A DNA stretch of 64,000 nt, from assembly GCF_009834125.1 (NCBI RefSeq), contig NZ_CP047146.1, positions 4,147,501 to 4,211,500 of the forward strand, written 5' to 3'. Position numbers and translations under genes: made by a program. The DNA is from Streptomyces sp. GS7 (lineage in GTDB: Bacteria; Actinomycetota; Actinomycetes; Streptomycetales; Streptomycetaceae). Below the pieces are notes generated by a model that searched no databases, had not been told where the DNA came from, and saw nothing but the letters and a program-made list of their open reading frames with translations. Below, in pieces: positions 33,815 to 42,928 of the stretch (position 1 is its first letter; every line of letters starts with the position of its first letter).

Positions 33815-34708
33815 TCATGCGTCCGCCCCGTAGAGCCCCGCGCAGGCGTCCAGCACCCGGTCGGTGGCCGGGTGCGGGTGGTCGGTACGCCAGACGGCGT
33901 CGATGGCGAGGGTGGCGCCGGGGGCGGTGAGCGGTACGAGGGCGATGTCGCGGGGGAGTTGGCGGGCGAGCGAGGCGACGACGAGGTTGACGCCCCGGCC
34001 GGCGGCGATGCCCGCCCAGGCGGTGGTGCCGGAGGCGGAACCGTCCAGGGCAGGGTCGAAGCCGGCTGCGCGGCAGGCTCCGACGACGGCGTCGTAGTAG
34101 CCGGGCGCCATGTCGCGCGGCCAGAGCTGGAAGGTCTCCCCGCTGAGCCGGGCGAGGTCCACGGCCCCGGCGCCGGCCAGGGGATGCCGGTCCCAGACCG
34201 CAGCCATCAGCGGCTCCCGGCGGACGGTGCGCCGGCTGATGCCCTCGGGCCAGTCCGTCGCGGGGGCGAGGGCGAGATCGCAGCGGTGGTCGCGCAGGGC
34301 GTGGCACACATCGCCCGCGAAGATCTCCCGGGTGTCCACCGTGAGGTGCGGGTACTCGCGGGCGAGCCGGCCGGTCAGCGCGGGGAGGGTCTCGTACGCG
34401 GCGGAGAGCGAGTACGCCAGGCGCAGCCGGCCCGCCGCCCCGGCCGCCACCGCCCGCACATGCTCGGTGGCGCGGGCCGAGGCGGCCAACAGCCGCTTGC
34501 AGTCGGCCAGATACGCCGCCCCGGCCGCGGTGAGGTCGACGCGCCGGGAGGACCGGTCCAGGAGCCGGACGCCGAGGATCTCCTCCAGGGCCTTGATCTG
34601 CTGGCTGAGTGCCTGCTGCGCGACGTACATGTCCTCGGCGGCGCGGGTGAAGCTGCGGCGCTCGGCCACCGCGACGAAGGAGCGCAGATGGCGCAGCTCG
34701 GGTTCCAT
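33815..34708 (-). CDS. LysR-family regulator
   Basis: 297 residues from ATG 34708 (MEPELRHLRSFVAVAERRSF). N-terminal LysR winged helix (FTRAAEDMYVAQQALSQQIK, ALEEILGVRLLDRSSRRVDL) and a periplasmic-binding-like effector domain (GRLRLAYSLSAAYETLPALT onward). LysR proteins activate divergently transcribed genes when a ligand binds. Its partner is the NmrA-like gene starting 176 bp away, and a perfect palindrome lies between them. Full length. Confidence 0.9.
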   Translation of the reverse strand: MEPELRHLRSFVAVAERRSFTRAAEDMYVAQQALSQQIKALEEILGVRLLDRSSRRVDLTAAGAAYLADCKRLLAASARATEHVRAVAAGAAGRLRLAYSLSAAYETLPALTGRLAREYPHLTVDTREIFAGDVCHALRDHRCDLALAPATDWPEGISRRTVRREPLMAAVWDRHPLAGAGAVDLARLSGETFQLWPRDMAPGYYDAVVGACRAAGFDPALDGSASGTTAWAGIAAGRGVNLVVASLARQLPRDIALVPLTAPGATLAIDAVWRTDHPHPATDRVLDACAGLYGADA

Positions 34709-34748
34709 GCGACGGGATCCTAGGGCGGCATGGTCGTACCCGGCGGCG

Positions 34749-34763
34749 ACAAGCGCCGCTTGT
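34749..34763. promoter_or_regulatory. LysR binding-site candidate
   Basis: ACAAGCG-C-CGCTTGT, a perfect 15-bp palindrome of the T-N11-A class, 40 bp from the lysR start; a further half-like sequence (CGCGCTTGTTG) occurs 17 bp on, toward the NmrA promoter, giving the two-site pattern of LysR activation. Confidence 0.55.
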
Positions 34764-34884
34764 GGGGCGACAACGCATCGCGCTTGTTGATCGACTCCGC
34801 CGCTCGTAGCGTTGACCGGGCCGGACTCCGGTCGGACGGCGACCGGTGCGCGGCACGAACACCACAACACAATCAGGGGACTTG

Positions 34885-35757
34885 ATGATTCTCGTGACGC
34901 GTGCGACCGGCACCGTGGGCCGACCGCTGGTGCGTGCACTGCGGGACCGTGGGGTGCCGGTCCGGGCACTGGTGCGTGACGCGGGCCGGCTGCCTGCCGA
35001 ATGGGACGAGGGCGTGGAAGCGGTGGTCGCCGACCTCGGCGACCCCGACTCACTGGCCCCGGCGGTGGCCGGCGTCGACGCGGTCTACCTGCTGACCCCG
35101 GTCCATCCGGAGGCCGACCGGCAGCAGCGCCATGTGATCGAGGCCGCCGCGAAGGAAGGCCGGCCCAGGGTCGTGCTGCACGCGGCGATCGGCCTGGGCC
35201 GCAGTGACGTCTCCCCGGTGCGCTTCTTCGCCGCGCACCGCGCCGGCCTCGACCAGCTCACCGCCAGCGGCCTCGACTGGACCGCGCTGGCCCCGAACGG
35301 CTTCTGGCAGAACTTCCTCGGCATGGCCGAAACCCTGCGCTCGGGCATGCTCGCCCTGCCGGCGGGCGAGGCTCCGGTCTCCTATGTGGACGCCCGTGAC
35401 GTCGCCGAGGTCGCGGCCGCGGTCCTCACCACCGGCGGGCACGAGCGCACCATCCTGGACGTGACCGGGCCGGAGACGCTGACCCATGCCGAGATCGCCG
35501 CGCGGACCGGCGCCCTGCTCGGTCGGGAGGTCGCCTACCGCGCACTGACCGCCGCTCAGGCCCGCGAGGCGCTGCTCGCCATCGGCATGGGCGCCTGGCA
35601 GGCCGACGGCCTCATCGAGCTCTACGGCCTGTACGGAAACGGTGAGGCGGCGACCGTGGCGGACACGGTGCCGCGTCTGCTGGGCCGCCCGGCCCGCTCG
35701 CTGGACGATTTCCTCAACGACCACGCGTCGGTCTTCCGCGGTACGCCGACGACCTGA
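34885..35757 (+). CDS. NmrA-like NAD(P)-binding protein
   Basis: 290 residues. Rossmann start MILVTRATGTVGRPLVRALR (the first glycine of the usual TGATGxxG is Arg), VRALVRDAGRLPAEW, then GVDAVYLLTPVHPEADRQ, the standard NmrA/quinone reductase-like sequence, and the WxALxPNGFWQNFL substrate-side block. Such proteins bind NAD(P)H as quinone reductases or redox sensors. AGGGGA is 4 nt before ATG 34885. Divergent from lysR, the typical regulated partner. Confidence 0.8.
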   Translation: MILVTRATGTVGRPLVRALRDRGVPVRALVRDAGRLPAEWDEGVEAVVADLGDPDSLAPAVAGVDAVYLLTPVHPEADRQQRHVIEAAAKEGRPRVVLHAAIGLGRSDVSPVRFFAAHRAGLDQLTASGLDWTALAPNGFWQNFLGMAETLRSGMLALPAGEAPVSYVDARDVAEVAAAVLTTGGHERTILDVTGPETLTHAEIAARTGALLGREVAYRALTAAQAREALLAIGMGAWQADGLIELYGLYGNGEAATVADTVPRLLGRPARSLDDFLNDHASVFRGTPTT

Positions 35758-35830
35758 GGGGAGGGGACGCACGACCGCAGCCGTCCCGATCCGGCAGGGC
35801 CCAACCGAGGCTGCCGGACGGGGAGGTGAG

Positions 35831-35855
35831 GCCGGGCGGCCGGCGACCGCCCGGC
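35831..35855. terminator. Bidirectional hairpin between convergent genes
   Basis: GCCGGGCGG / CCGCCCGGC with a 7-nt loop between the NmrA-like gene and the leftward phosphotransferase gene. Confidence 0.55.
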
Positions 35856-35910
35856 CGGGCGGGTACGCCCGCCGGCCCGGCCACGCCGTACGTGCGCGGA
35901 TCGCCGGGCC

Positions 35911-36915
35911 CTAGCCGTGCCCCCGGAAGTCGGCGATCAGCTCGTCGAGTCGCTGCCGGGCGCGGGCCGCCCGTACCGGATCGCCGTCCGTGAGCGTGCC
36001 GGGCGAGGGCAGCAGCGCGGACAGCGCCCAGCCGCGCCCGCGCGCCCAGGTCGCCTCGTCGACCGGCAGGACGGCACGGAACACCGCCCGTGCGTCGGCC
36101 GGGAGCAGGGTCCACGGCCCGATCAGGTCGCAGGCCGGATCGCCGACCGCCAGCGTGCCGAAGTCGATGACCGCGCCGAGCTGACCGTCGACGGCGAGGA
36201 CGTTGCCGGGGGAGGGGTCGCCGTGGATCCAGACCGGCGGCCCCTCCCAGGCCGGCGCCGACACCGCGGCCTGCCACACCGCGGTCAGCGCACCGGTGTC
36301 GACCAGCCCCTCCAGCGCCGCGATCCGGGACCGCAGCCGCCGGGCCGCGACCGCCGAGTCGCGTGCGTCGTCCATCGCCACCCCGCGGAAGCCGTTGCTC
36401 CACTCCGGAGGCGGGCCGCCGGCCGTGTCGACCCGCCGCAGCGCGGCGAGGAACTGGGCCAGATCGGCCGCCGCCTGACGCGGGTCGGCCAGCCGCTCCG
36501 GGAGCGCGCGCTCGCCGTCCAGCCACCGGTGGACCGACCACGGGAAGGGGTACTCGCCGGTCGGCGTGCCCTCCGCGAGCGGTACGGGGACGCTGAGCGG
36601 CAGATGCGGCGCGAGGAGGGGCAGCCAGTGCTGCTCCCTGGCCACCTGGCCCACCCAGCGGGAGTGGCGGGGCAGCCGGACGGACATGGCATGGCCCAGT
36701 CGGTAGGTCGCGTTGTCCACCCCCTGCGTGGCGACCGGTGTGACGGGCAGGCCGGACCACTGCGGAAACTGCGACGCGATCAGCCGGCGCACCAGGGCCG
36801 TACTGATCGCGACATCGTCGGGCGGGGTGTCACCAGCGGACAACGCGAGGCTCCTTGAACCGTGGGGGGACCGCGAACCGGCGGACGCGGCGAGGGGGAC
36901 GCCGACCGATCCCAT
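35911..36915 (-). CDS. Aminoglycoside phosphotransferase (APH)-family kinase
   Basis: 334 residues. Small-molecule kinase fold: VATQGVDNATYRLGHAMSVR (nucleotide loop with the Lys replaced by Arg-type residues), Brenner motif WIHGDPSPGNVLA (catalytic Asp233, Asn238) and metal-binding IDFGTLAVGDPACDL (Asp251). Family members phosphorylate aminoglycosides, homoserine, choline or similar alcohols; the target here is unknown. The N-terminal 35 residues are low-complexity and the true start may be downstream. Confidence 0.8.
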   Translation of the reverse strand: MGSVGVPLAASAGSRSPHGSRSLALSAGDTPPDDVAISTALVRRLIASQFPQWSGLPVTPVATQGVDNATYRLGHAMSVRLPRHSRWVGQVAREQHWLPLLAPHLPLSVPVPLAEGTPTGEYPFPWSVHRWLDGERALPERLADPRQAAADLAQFLAALRRVDTAGGPPPEWSNGFRGVAMDDARDSAVAARRLRSRIAALEGLVDTGALTAVWQAAVSAPAWEGPPVWIHGDPSPGNVLAVDGQLGAVIDFGTLAVGDPACDLIGPWTLLPADARAVFRAVLPVDEATWARGRGWALSALLPSPGTLTDGDPVRAARARQRLDELIADFRGHG

Positions 36916-37037
36916 CGGGCGCGGCGCCGCGCGTCCACCGAATTTCGCGGGGCCGCGGGCGCACGAGGACAGCCGGCGCCCCCCACCTGGACCGCCGCGC
37001 GCTGCGCCGCCGACCGCCCCGACCTAGGCTGCCGAGC

Positions 37038-37118
37038 ATGAGTGAGCGCAGCGAGAGGGTCAGGGCAAGGTGCGCGTCTCGCGAGGGCGAGGGCGAGCGA
37101 AGTGAGCTCTCGGCATGA
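37038..37118 (+). CDS. Possible 26-residue leader peptide of the lpd gene
   Basis: [20 protein letters not shown] then RSELSA; its TGA overlaps the ATG of the dihydrolipoyl dehydrogenase gene (ATGA). The peptide itself has no recognisable family and could be incidental, but the exact overlap would let ribosomes couple translation, as the main gene lacks a good ribosome binding site. Confidence 0.3.
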   Translation: MSERSERVRARCASREGEGERSELSA

Positions 37119-38515
37119 GCGCGCACTGTGACGTGGTGGTCCTGGGCGCGGGCCCCGGAGGGTATGTCGCCGCCATCCGGGCGGCCCAGCTCGGCCTGCG
37201 CACGGCGATCGTCGAGGCGCGGTACTGGGGCGGCGTCTGCCTCAACATCGGCTGCGTCCCGTCGAAGGCGCTGCTCCGCAACGCCGAGATCGCCCATATC
37301 GTCAACCGCGAGGCGAAGACCTTCGGGATGCGGGTGGACGGCCGGGTCAGCTTCGACTACCGGGAGGCGTTCCTGCGCAGCCGCAAGGTGGCCGAAGGGC
37401 GCGCCAAGGGCGTGCACTTCCTGATGAAGAAGAACGGGATCCAGCAGTACGAAGGGATCGGCGCCTTCATCGACCCGCACACCCTGCACGTCACCCTCGG
37501 CGACGGCCGCACGGAGGTGATCTCCTTCGACCACGCCGTCATCGCGACCGGCTCGGTCACCCGGCTGCTCCCCGGCACGTCGCTGAGCAGCCGGGTGGTC
37601 ACGTACGAGGAGCAGATCCTCTCCGACGAGCTGCCGCGGAGCATGGTGATCGCCGGTGCGGGCGCCATCGGCGTCGAATTCGCCTATGTCCTCCACAACT
37701 ACGGCGTCGAGGTCACCCTCGTGGAGTTCCTCGACCGCATCGTGCCCCTGGAGGACGAGGAGGTTTCCGCCGAACTCTCCCGCCGCTACCGCAAGTTGGG
37801 CATCAACGTGCTGCCCTCCACCCGCGTCGAGGGCATCGACGACTCGGGCGAAACGGTGCGGGTCACGGTCACCACCGGCGGCCAGCGGCAGACCCTGGAG
37901 ACCGACAAGGTGCTCCAGGCCATCGGCTTCCAGCCGCGGATCACCGGCTTCGGCCTGGAGAACACCGGCGTACGGCTGACCGACCGCGGCGCCATCGACA
38001 TCGACGGCCGGGGCCGTACGAGCGTCCCGCACATCTTCGCCATCGGCGATGTCACGGCGAAACTGATGCTCGCCCATGCGGCCGAGGCGATGGGAATCGT
38101 CGCGGCGGAGACCATCGCCGGTGCGGAGACCATGGAGCTGGACTACCTCATGATCCCGCGGGTGACCTTCTGCCAGCCGCAGATCGCCAGCTTCGGCTGG
38201 ACCGAGGCGCAGGCCCGCGAGCAGGGCTTCGACGTGCGGGTGGCCAAGTTCCCGTTCACCGCCAACGCCAAGGCCCACGGCATCGGCGACACCTCCGGCT
38301 TCGCCAAGATCATCAGCGATGCCCGCCACGGCGAGATCATCGGCGCCCACCTCATCGGGCCCGAAGCCACCGAACTGCTACCGGAATTGACACTGGCCCA
38401 GAAATGGGACCTGACGGTCCACGAGGTGGCCCGCAACGTCCACGGGCACCCGACGCTGGGCGAGGCGATCCAGGAATCGGTGCACGGCCTGGCGGGCCAC
38501 ATGATCAATATGTGA
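37115..38515 (+). CDS. lpdA: Dihydrolipoyl dehydrogenase
   Basis: 466 residues. FAD-dependent class I pyridine nucleotide-disulfide oxidoreductase, the E3 of 2-oxoacid dehydrogenases. FAD site [20 protein letters not shown], redox disulfide [18 protein letters not shown] site [23 protein letters not shown] site [19 protein letters not shown] and the C-terminal catalytic His-Glu of [14 protein letters not shown] are all present. It is not next to E1/E2 genes, so it may serve several complexes or a redox role. ATG 37115 overlaps a short upstream frame. Confidence 0.95.
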   Translation: MSAHCDVVVLGAGPGGYVAAIRAAQLGLRTAIVEARYWGGVCLNIGCVPSKALLRNAEIAHIVNREAKTFGMRVDGRVSFDYREAFLRSRKVAEGRAKGVHFLMKKNGIQQYEGIGAFIDPHTLHVTLGDGRTEVISFDHAVIATGSVTRLLPGTSLSSRVVTYEEQILSDELPRSMVIAGAGAIGVEFAYVLHNYGVEVTLVEFLDRIVPLEDEEVSAELSRRYRKLGINVLPSTRVEGIDDSGETVRVTVTTGGQRQTLETDKVLQAIGFQPRITGFGLENTGVRLTDRGAIDIDGRGRTSVPHIFAIGDVTAKLMLAHAAEAMGIVAAETIAGAETMELDYLMIPRVTFCQPQIASFGWTEAQAREQGFDVRVAKFPFTANAKAHGIGDTSGFAKIISDARHGEIIGAHLIGPEATELLPELTLAQKWDLTVHEVARNVHGHPTLGEAIQESVHGLAGHMINM

Positions 38516-38575
38516 GGCGGGATCACCATGTGAGGCGGGGGGCCGAGGAAGGGCGGGCGCCTGTTGGTGTACCGG

Positions 38576-38980
38576 CTAGGACCGGAACCGCGCGTAGAGA
38601 TCGCGCTCGCCCCAGGAATCGGAAAAGGCGTCCAGCATCGCTTCATGGAGCCGGAAATGACTGACGTTGCGTCCGGGGGTGGAGAGCCTGTTCCTGATCG
38701 CCTGTTCAACCGCCGGCCACCGCAGCTCGTGCATGACGAAGGAGACCAGTTCGACGACGCCTTCCACGGGTGAGTCGAGCAGGGAGACGATCTCGTCCTC
38801 GAATCGCCCTCTCAGACCGGGGTGTTGTCGCAGTACGGCAAGAGCGCGCTCCAGACCGGGCTCAAGGACCTCGACCCCGCACCAGGCGTCGGCGGTGTCC
38901 AGGACGTCCTGGACGGCGCCCCGAAAGTCCGCGACGGGATCAGCAGTCGGGCCTTCCCCATGCGGCGACGTACTTTCCAT
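38576..38980 (-). CDS. Putative immunity protein for the adjacent toxin
   Basis: 134 residues, acidic and predicted mostly helical: VADFRGAVQDVLDTADAWCG, LEPGLERALAVLRQHPGLRG, RFEDEIVSLLDSPVEGVVEL, VSFVMHELRWPAVEQAIRNR, ending ERDLYARFRS. No named family recognised. The ATG at 38980 overlaps the 3' end of the upstream toxin-like gene by 41 nt, so the two are cotranscribed and coupled. A small acidic protein encoded straight after a C-terminal toxin domain is the standard immunity arrangement in polymorphic toxin systems; the role is inferred from this. Confidence 0.55.
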   Translation of the reverse strand: MESTSPHGEGPTADPVADFRGAVQDVLDTADAWCGVEVLEPGLERALAVLRQHPGLRGRFEDEIVSLLDSPVEGVVELVSFVMHELRWPAVEQAIRNRLSTPGRNVSHFRLHEAMLDAFSDSWGERDLYARFRS

Positions 38981-41165
38981 CGGCTTTGAGCCCATTCCTG
39001 TTGAACGCCGAGACGGCTGCCCGCTCGGCATGGGACCCGTAGGGCCGGTAGTGGCCGGACTTGTTGTCGAGGGACACTACCTCACCCCCCTTGGTCTTGA
39101 ATTCGCCGGCGGCCAGTACCGGACCGCCGCGGGCGAGATTGACATGGCCCGACGTCCGCTTGCCGATGACGAGTTCGCCGTCTTCCAGTACCGCGTAGAG
39201 GTAATTGCCCGACCGGGCCAGCGCGGTTGCGGGCGGAATCGGCTTGAACCAGTCGGGCTTGTCGCCGGGGATCAGGTTCGGGAAGGAACGCGGGTCGTCA
39301 TCGCCGTTGTCGACGCGAACGGGGACGGGGACGGGGTCGGAAAGCCTGGCCGACGGTATGGCGTACGTCCGGCTGGTCCGGCCGCCTTGATCGCCTGTGG
39401 TGGAGCGGCTGGTGGCATCGGCCCACGTCCCCGACGGAGAGCCGACGTGCACCCGTTCCACCGGGCCGCCTGCGACGCCCTGCGCGGAGGCGGGAGTGGT
39501 GGCGTTCCCCCTGGTCGAGCACGGCCCTGGCCGGCGCTCCCGCTGCACCTGTTTGACGAGCTTCGCCACCTCGCCGGTGGCCAGGGCCGCGGCGTCGACC
39601 ACGGGGCTGGCCACGTAGGGAAAACGGTAGGGGACGGGCCGCCCGCCGGAGGCCCGGGATTCGGCTTCGGCCTGGGCCTTGTATTTCTCGCGGACGGCGG
39701 CGAAGACCGCGCCGGCGCCGGGATCGGAGCAGGACAGCGAACCCGACACCGTGTCACCGGTGAGGGGGAAGGTGCCCTGCGGGCTGGTGCATCCGCCGGC
39801 GTCCCGGCCGTCGATGGTGACGGTCGCCCGCATGGTGGCGGTGACCGTGCCGCCGGTGAGTCGGGTCCTGGCGTCCGAGGTCAGCTCACCGGTGAAACTC
39901 TGGTCGACCGTGCAGCCACCGGAGCCGCAACTGACGTTCCCCTCCGTGGTGTTCAGCGTGAAGTCGATGCCGTGGTCCACCGCATCGGCGAGCTGCCGGG
40001 TATCGGCCTCCAGGGCGTTGTACGCGGCGTCGGCCCGGCTGCCGGACACCGGCGACAGGTCCATCCCCTGGGAGTCGCCCGCCTCCAGGGGGCCGGTGGT
40101 CACCCGGCGCATCGCGGAGGCTTCCGCGCCGCTGCGCAGCGCTGTGAGCCGGCCCGTGAGCCGCCCCGAGGGGCCGTAGGGTTCCAGGCGCAGCACGCGG
40201 TAGGGCTTGCTCTTGGTGACGAGCAGGCTCCCCGCCGATGTGTCGGCGCGCAGCGCCGGGACCCCGTGCACCTTCTCCGTCGGCACATGCGGGTCGTTCG
40301 GATCGGGCAGCGTCGTCAACTTGTCCACCGCGTCCCAGAGTTCGACCGCCAGCTCGGCCGGAGGCAGGAACCGGGACAGCACCGGGGCGAGCGTGTGCGA
40401 ACTCCCGGGGTCGGCGGTGGTCCACGTGCCAGGAGCACGGGGATCCTGCTCTCCGTCCGGCTTCTCGTCGGGGCCGGCCTTCTTCCAGCGGGTGTAGGTG
40501 GTGCCGCCGATGCGGAGGACGTCCTGGCCCGGGTCCTGGCCACCGTCGCCGGTGGATCCGAAGAGGGTGCCGGACGGGGTGACGGTGACGTCTCGCCGGG
40601 TGATGCCGGCGGCGGCCGTGTCCTGGTAGCGCAGTACCCGGGCGGTCGCCAGGCCCGCCAGGGCCTGGTCGAACGGCGCCTGATTCCGCGCCCGCTGCGC
40701 GCCCGCCTCGTGCGCGGGCCCTGATCCACCGCGTGTGATCAGCAGCCCCGCGACGACGGCGATGACCGTGCAGAGGGCCACGAGCGCAGCGGTACGCCGC
40801 ACTCCGGAGCGGGTGGGCGCGGCAGCGCGTGCCGCCGTGGGCCGGCTGGTTCGGCCCACGGGCGGCCGCCGGCCCGCGGAGGGCGGTGGAGGCGGGCCGA
40901 CGGGGGGTGGCGGAGGCGGGCCTGCGGGACGGGGCGGCCGTCCGCCGGTCCACGTCGACGCGGCCGGTACGGCCGGTCCGGCCGGTCCGGGCGGACCGGA
41001 CTGCGCGGAGGGCCCAGAGGGCCCAGAGGGCCCAGAGGGCACGGAGGACGGCTGTGTCGTCCGGGGGGGCGGTTCGCGCAGCGGGGGCGGCACGGCGCGG
41101 GGCGTCTGCCGCCAGATCGGCAGATTCGGCCGCTTCGATCCGGTCTTCCGGTGTTGGTCCCCCAC
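38940..41165 (-). CDS. Membrane-anchored protein with putative C-terminal polymorphic toxin domain
   Basis: 741 residues from GTG 41165 (GGGGGAG 5 nt before). Layout: 120 cytoplasmic residues very rich in Pro/Gly/Arg, one TM helix (about 125-143), then a 500-residue extracytoplasmic region with lipoprotein-carrier-like strands and Cys pairs (NVSCGSGGCTV; SLSCSD), and a C-terminal domain from about residue 650: YLYAVLEDGELVIGKR, HVNLARGGPVLAAGEFK, then VSLDNKSGHYRPYGSHAERA. The hydrophobic LDNxSGHYRP block recurs at the C-termini of secreted bacterial toxins of RHS/polymorphic type. Divergent from the vWA/PP2C/kinase operon; overlaps the putative immunity gene. Toxin activity is inferred. Confidence 0.6.
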   Translation of the reverse strand: MGDQHRKTGSKRPNLPIWRQTPRAVPPPLREPPPRTTQPSSVPSGPSGPSGPSAQSGPPGPAGPAVPAASTWTGGRPPRPAGPPPPPPVGPPPPPSAGRRPPVGRTSRPTAARAAAPTRSGVRRTAALVALCTVIAVVAGLLITRGGSGPAHEAGAQRARNQAPFDQALAGLATARVLRYQDTAAAGITRRDVTVTPSGTLFGSTGDGGQDPGQDVLRIGGTTYTRWKKAGPDEKPDGEQDPRAPGTWTTADPGSSHTLAPVLSRFLPPAELAVELWDAVDKLTTLPDPNDPHVPTEKVHGVPALRADTSAGSLLVTKSKPYRVLRLEPYGPSGRLTGRLTALRSGAEASAMRRVTTGPLEAGDSQGMDLSPVSGSRADAAYNALEADTRQLADAVDHGIDFTLNTTEGNVSCGSGGCTVDQSFTGELTSDARTRLTGGTVTATMRATVTIDGRDAGGCTSPQGTFPLTGDTVSGSLSCSDPGAGAVFAAVREKYKAQAEAESRASGGRPVPYRFPYVASPVVDAAALATGEVAKLVKQVQRERRPGPCSTRGNATTPASAQGVAGGPVERVHVGSPSGTWADATSRSTTGDQGGRTSRTYAIPSARLSDPVPVPVRVDNGDDDPRSFPNLIPGDKPDWFKPIPPATALARSGNYLYAVLEDGELVIGKRTSGHVNLARGGPVLAAGEFKTKGGEVVSLDNKSGHYRPYGSHAERAAVSAFNRNGLKADGKYVAAWGRPDC

Positions 41166-41303
41166 GGTGACTCCCCCGAGTCGCTTCCGTACGTCCCCGC
41201 CCTTTGGGAAGATACGGCATCAGCGGGGGCGCTCCTAGGGGGCAAACCCCGTAACGTACAGGCTAGTTGGTGAGCGGAACGGAAACGGGGGAGACGAGTC
41301 CGT

Positions 41304-41987
41304 ATGGCGGAGACCAGGGGTGTACTACTGCCGGCCTATGTGCTGGCCGACGAGTCCGGATCGATGGGGCCGTACCGGCAAGACCTGTCCAACGGGCTGA
41401 TCTCGCTGTGCGAGGGGCTGCGGGCCGAGCCGATGATCGCGGCCAAGCTGCGGCTGGCCGTGCTGGGCTTCTCCGACGACGTGCAGGTGCGTCTCGCGGT
41501 GTCCGACATGCGTACCGAGACCAGCCTGCCACAGGTGGCCATCCGGGGCCTGACGAACTATCAGGCGGTGTTCGACGACCTGCTGTACCGGATCCCGGCC
41601 GACGTCCAGTGGCTGCGGGGCGAGGGGTACAAGGTCCACCGCCCGGTGGTGTTCTTCCTCAGCGACGGAGCGCCCACCGACGGCGGGAGCTGGCGCCAGC
41701 CGCACGCCGTGCTGACCAACCGGGCCCAGACACCGACCGCCCCGAACATCGTCGCCTGCGGAATCGGTGACGCCCAGGCCGCCACCATGGTGGAGGTGGC
41801 GACACGCCCAGAGTTCGCCTTCGTCGCCAAGCCCGGCACCGACATCGGCCAGGCGGTCGCCGAGTTCTTCCACGCGCTCACCGCGAGCCTGGTCGCCTCG
41901 GGGCAGGCACTGAACTCGGGCAGCCCGCAACTGGTGGTGAACCGGCCGGACCAGTTCAGTATGGCGATCGACGAGGTCGGTCAGTGA
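41304..41987 (+). CDS. vWA-domain protein (TerY-like)
   Basis: 227 residues, a single von Willebrand factor A domain. MIDAS residues: D16-x-S18-x-S20 (LADESGSMG), Thr84 (RGLTNYQ) and Asp121 (FFLSDGAPTD), so metal-dependent ligand binding should work. VWA proteins of the TerY type act with a PP2C phosphatase and a kinase. The stop overlaps the phosphatase GTG by 4 nt (GTGA). GGGGGAG lies 9 nt before ATG 41304. First gene of the triad, in a 139-bp divergent promoter region shared with the toxin-like gene. Confidence 0.9.
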   Translation: MAETRGVLLPAYVLADESGSMGPYRQDLSNGLISLCEGLRAEPMIAAKLRLAVLGFSDDVQVRLAVSDMRTETSLPQVAIRGLTNYQAVFDDLLYRIPADVQWLRGEGYKVHRPVVFFLSDGAPTDGGSWRQPHAVLTNRAQTPTAPNIVACGIGDAQAATMVEVATRPEFAFVAKPGTDIGQAVAEFFHALTASLVASGQALNSGSPQLVVNRPDQFSMAIDEVGQ

Positions 41988-42928
41988 ACTTTCCGCACCG
42001 CGACGGCTCCGCCCCGGTTCCGCTCGCGCCGGCCGCACCGGACCCCGTGCCCTGGCGTCGGATCGCGGTGGGGACCCCCGGCCCCGAGTTCGAGGCCCGA
42101 CCGCCGGACCAGTACGCCTTCGACTTCCCCGACACCGAATGCGACGGGTGGTCGACTCCCGCTCTCACGCTGAGATGTGCCACCGTACGTGGCGCCAAGC
42201 ACCGCTACTACCGGCAGCCGCGCCAGGACGCCGTACGCGCCGCGGCCCACGAGCCCACCGGCTCCATCGCCTTCGCCGTCGCCGACGGCGTCTCCAGCGC
42301 CACGGAGTCCGAGTTCGGATCGGTCGAGGCGTGCCGGGCCGCCCTGGAACGGATGCTCCACCTGATGCCCCAGAGCCAGGGGCGGATGGACTTCCCTGAC
42401 GTGGCCCACCACGCCGCCGAACGGCTGCGGCAGCTGACCCAGTGGCGCCTGAGCGGGAAGGAGCCCGAGGCGGGCGAGGTGGCCGGCCTGTACGCGACCA
42501 CGCTCGTGGCCGGCACGGTGCGCCCCGACCCCGCGGGGCCCGTCGTGGAAGTCTGCCGCATCGGGGACTCCGGCGCCTGGGTGCTGGACCTGTCCAACGG
42601 GCGGTACCGGCCGCTGTTCGGCACGAAGACCGGCTCGGACGCCCTGCTGGTGTCGAACGAGGTGACACCGCTGCCCCACGTGCCCGATCCGCTCGACCGC
42701 ACCAGCGTCCGGCTGACCGACCATCAGGCACTGCTGGTCGGCACCGACGGCTTCGCGGACCCGCTCGGCGACGGCGACGGACAGGTCGGCGCCCTGTTCG
42801 CCCGCCAACTCGCCGTACCGCCCGCTCCGCCGTGGCTGGCACACCTGCTGGACTTCTCCCGGGAGACCTTCGACGACGACCGGTCCCTGCTGGTCGTCTG
42901 GCCACACGCCACGGCAGTGCCACGATGA
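41984..42928 (+). CDS. PP2C-family serine/threonine phosphatase
   Basis: 314 residues. Metal-binding pattern of PP2C: QDAVRA (Asp82), FAVADGVSSATES (Asp101-Gly102), RIGDSGAWVLD, LVGTDGFADPLGDG (about 250) and DDDRSLLVVW near the end. It would remove phosphate from targets of the kinase encoded next. The first 70 residues are a variable extension rich in Pro. GTG start inside the vWA stop, and its own TGA overlaps the kinase ATG, so expression of the three is locked together. Confidence 0.9.
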   Translation: MNFPHRDGSAPVPLAPAAPDPVPWRRIAVGTPGPEFEARPPDQYAFDFPDTECDGWSTPALTLRCATVRGAKHRYYRQPRQDAVRAAAHEPTGSIAFAVADGVSSATESEFGSVEACRAALERMLHLMPQSQGRMDFPDVAHHAAERLRQLTQWRLSGKEPEAGEVAGLYATTLVAGTVRPDPAGPVVEVCRIGDSGAWVLDLSNGRYRPLFGTKTGSDALLVSNEVTPLPHVPDPLDRTSVRLTDHQALLVGTDGFADPLGDGDGQVGALFARQLAVPPAPPWLAHLLDFSRETFDDDRSLLVVWPHATAVPR

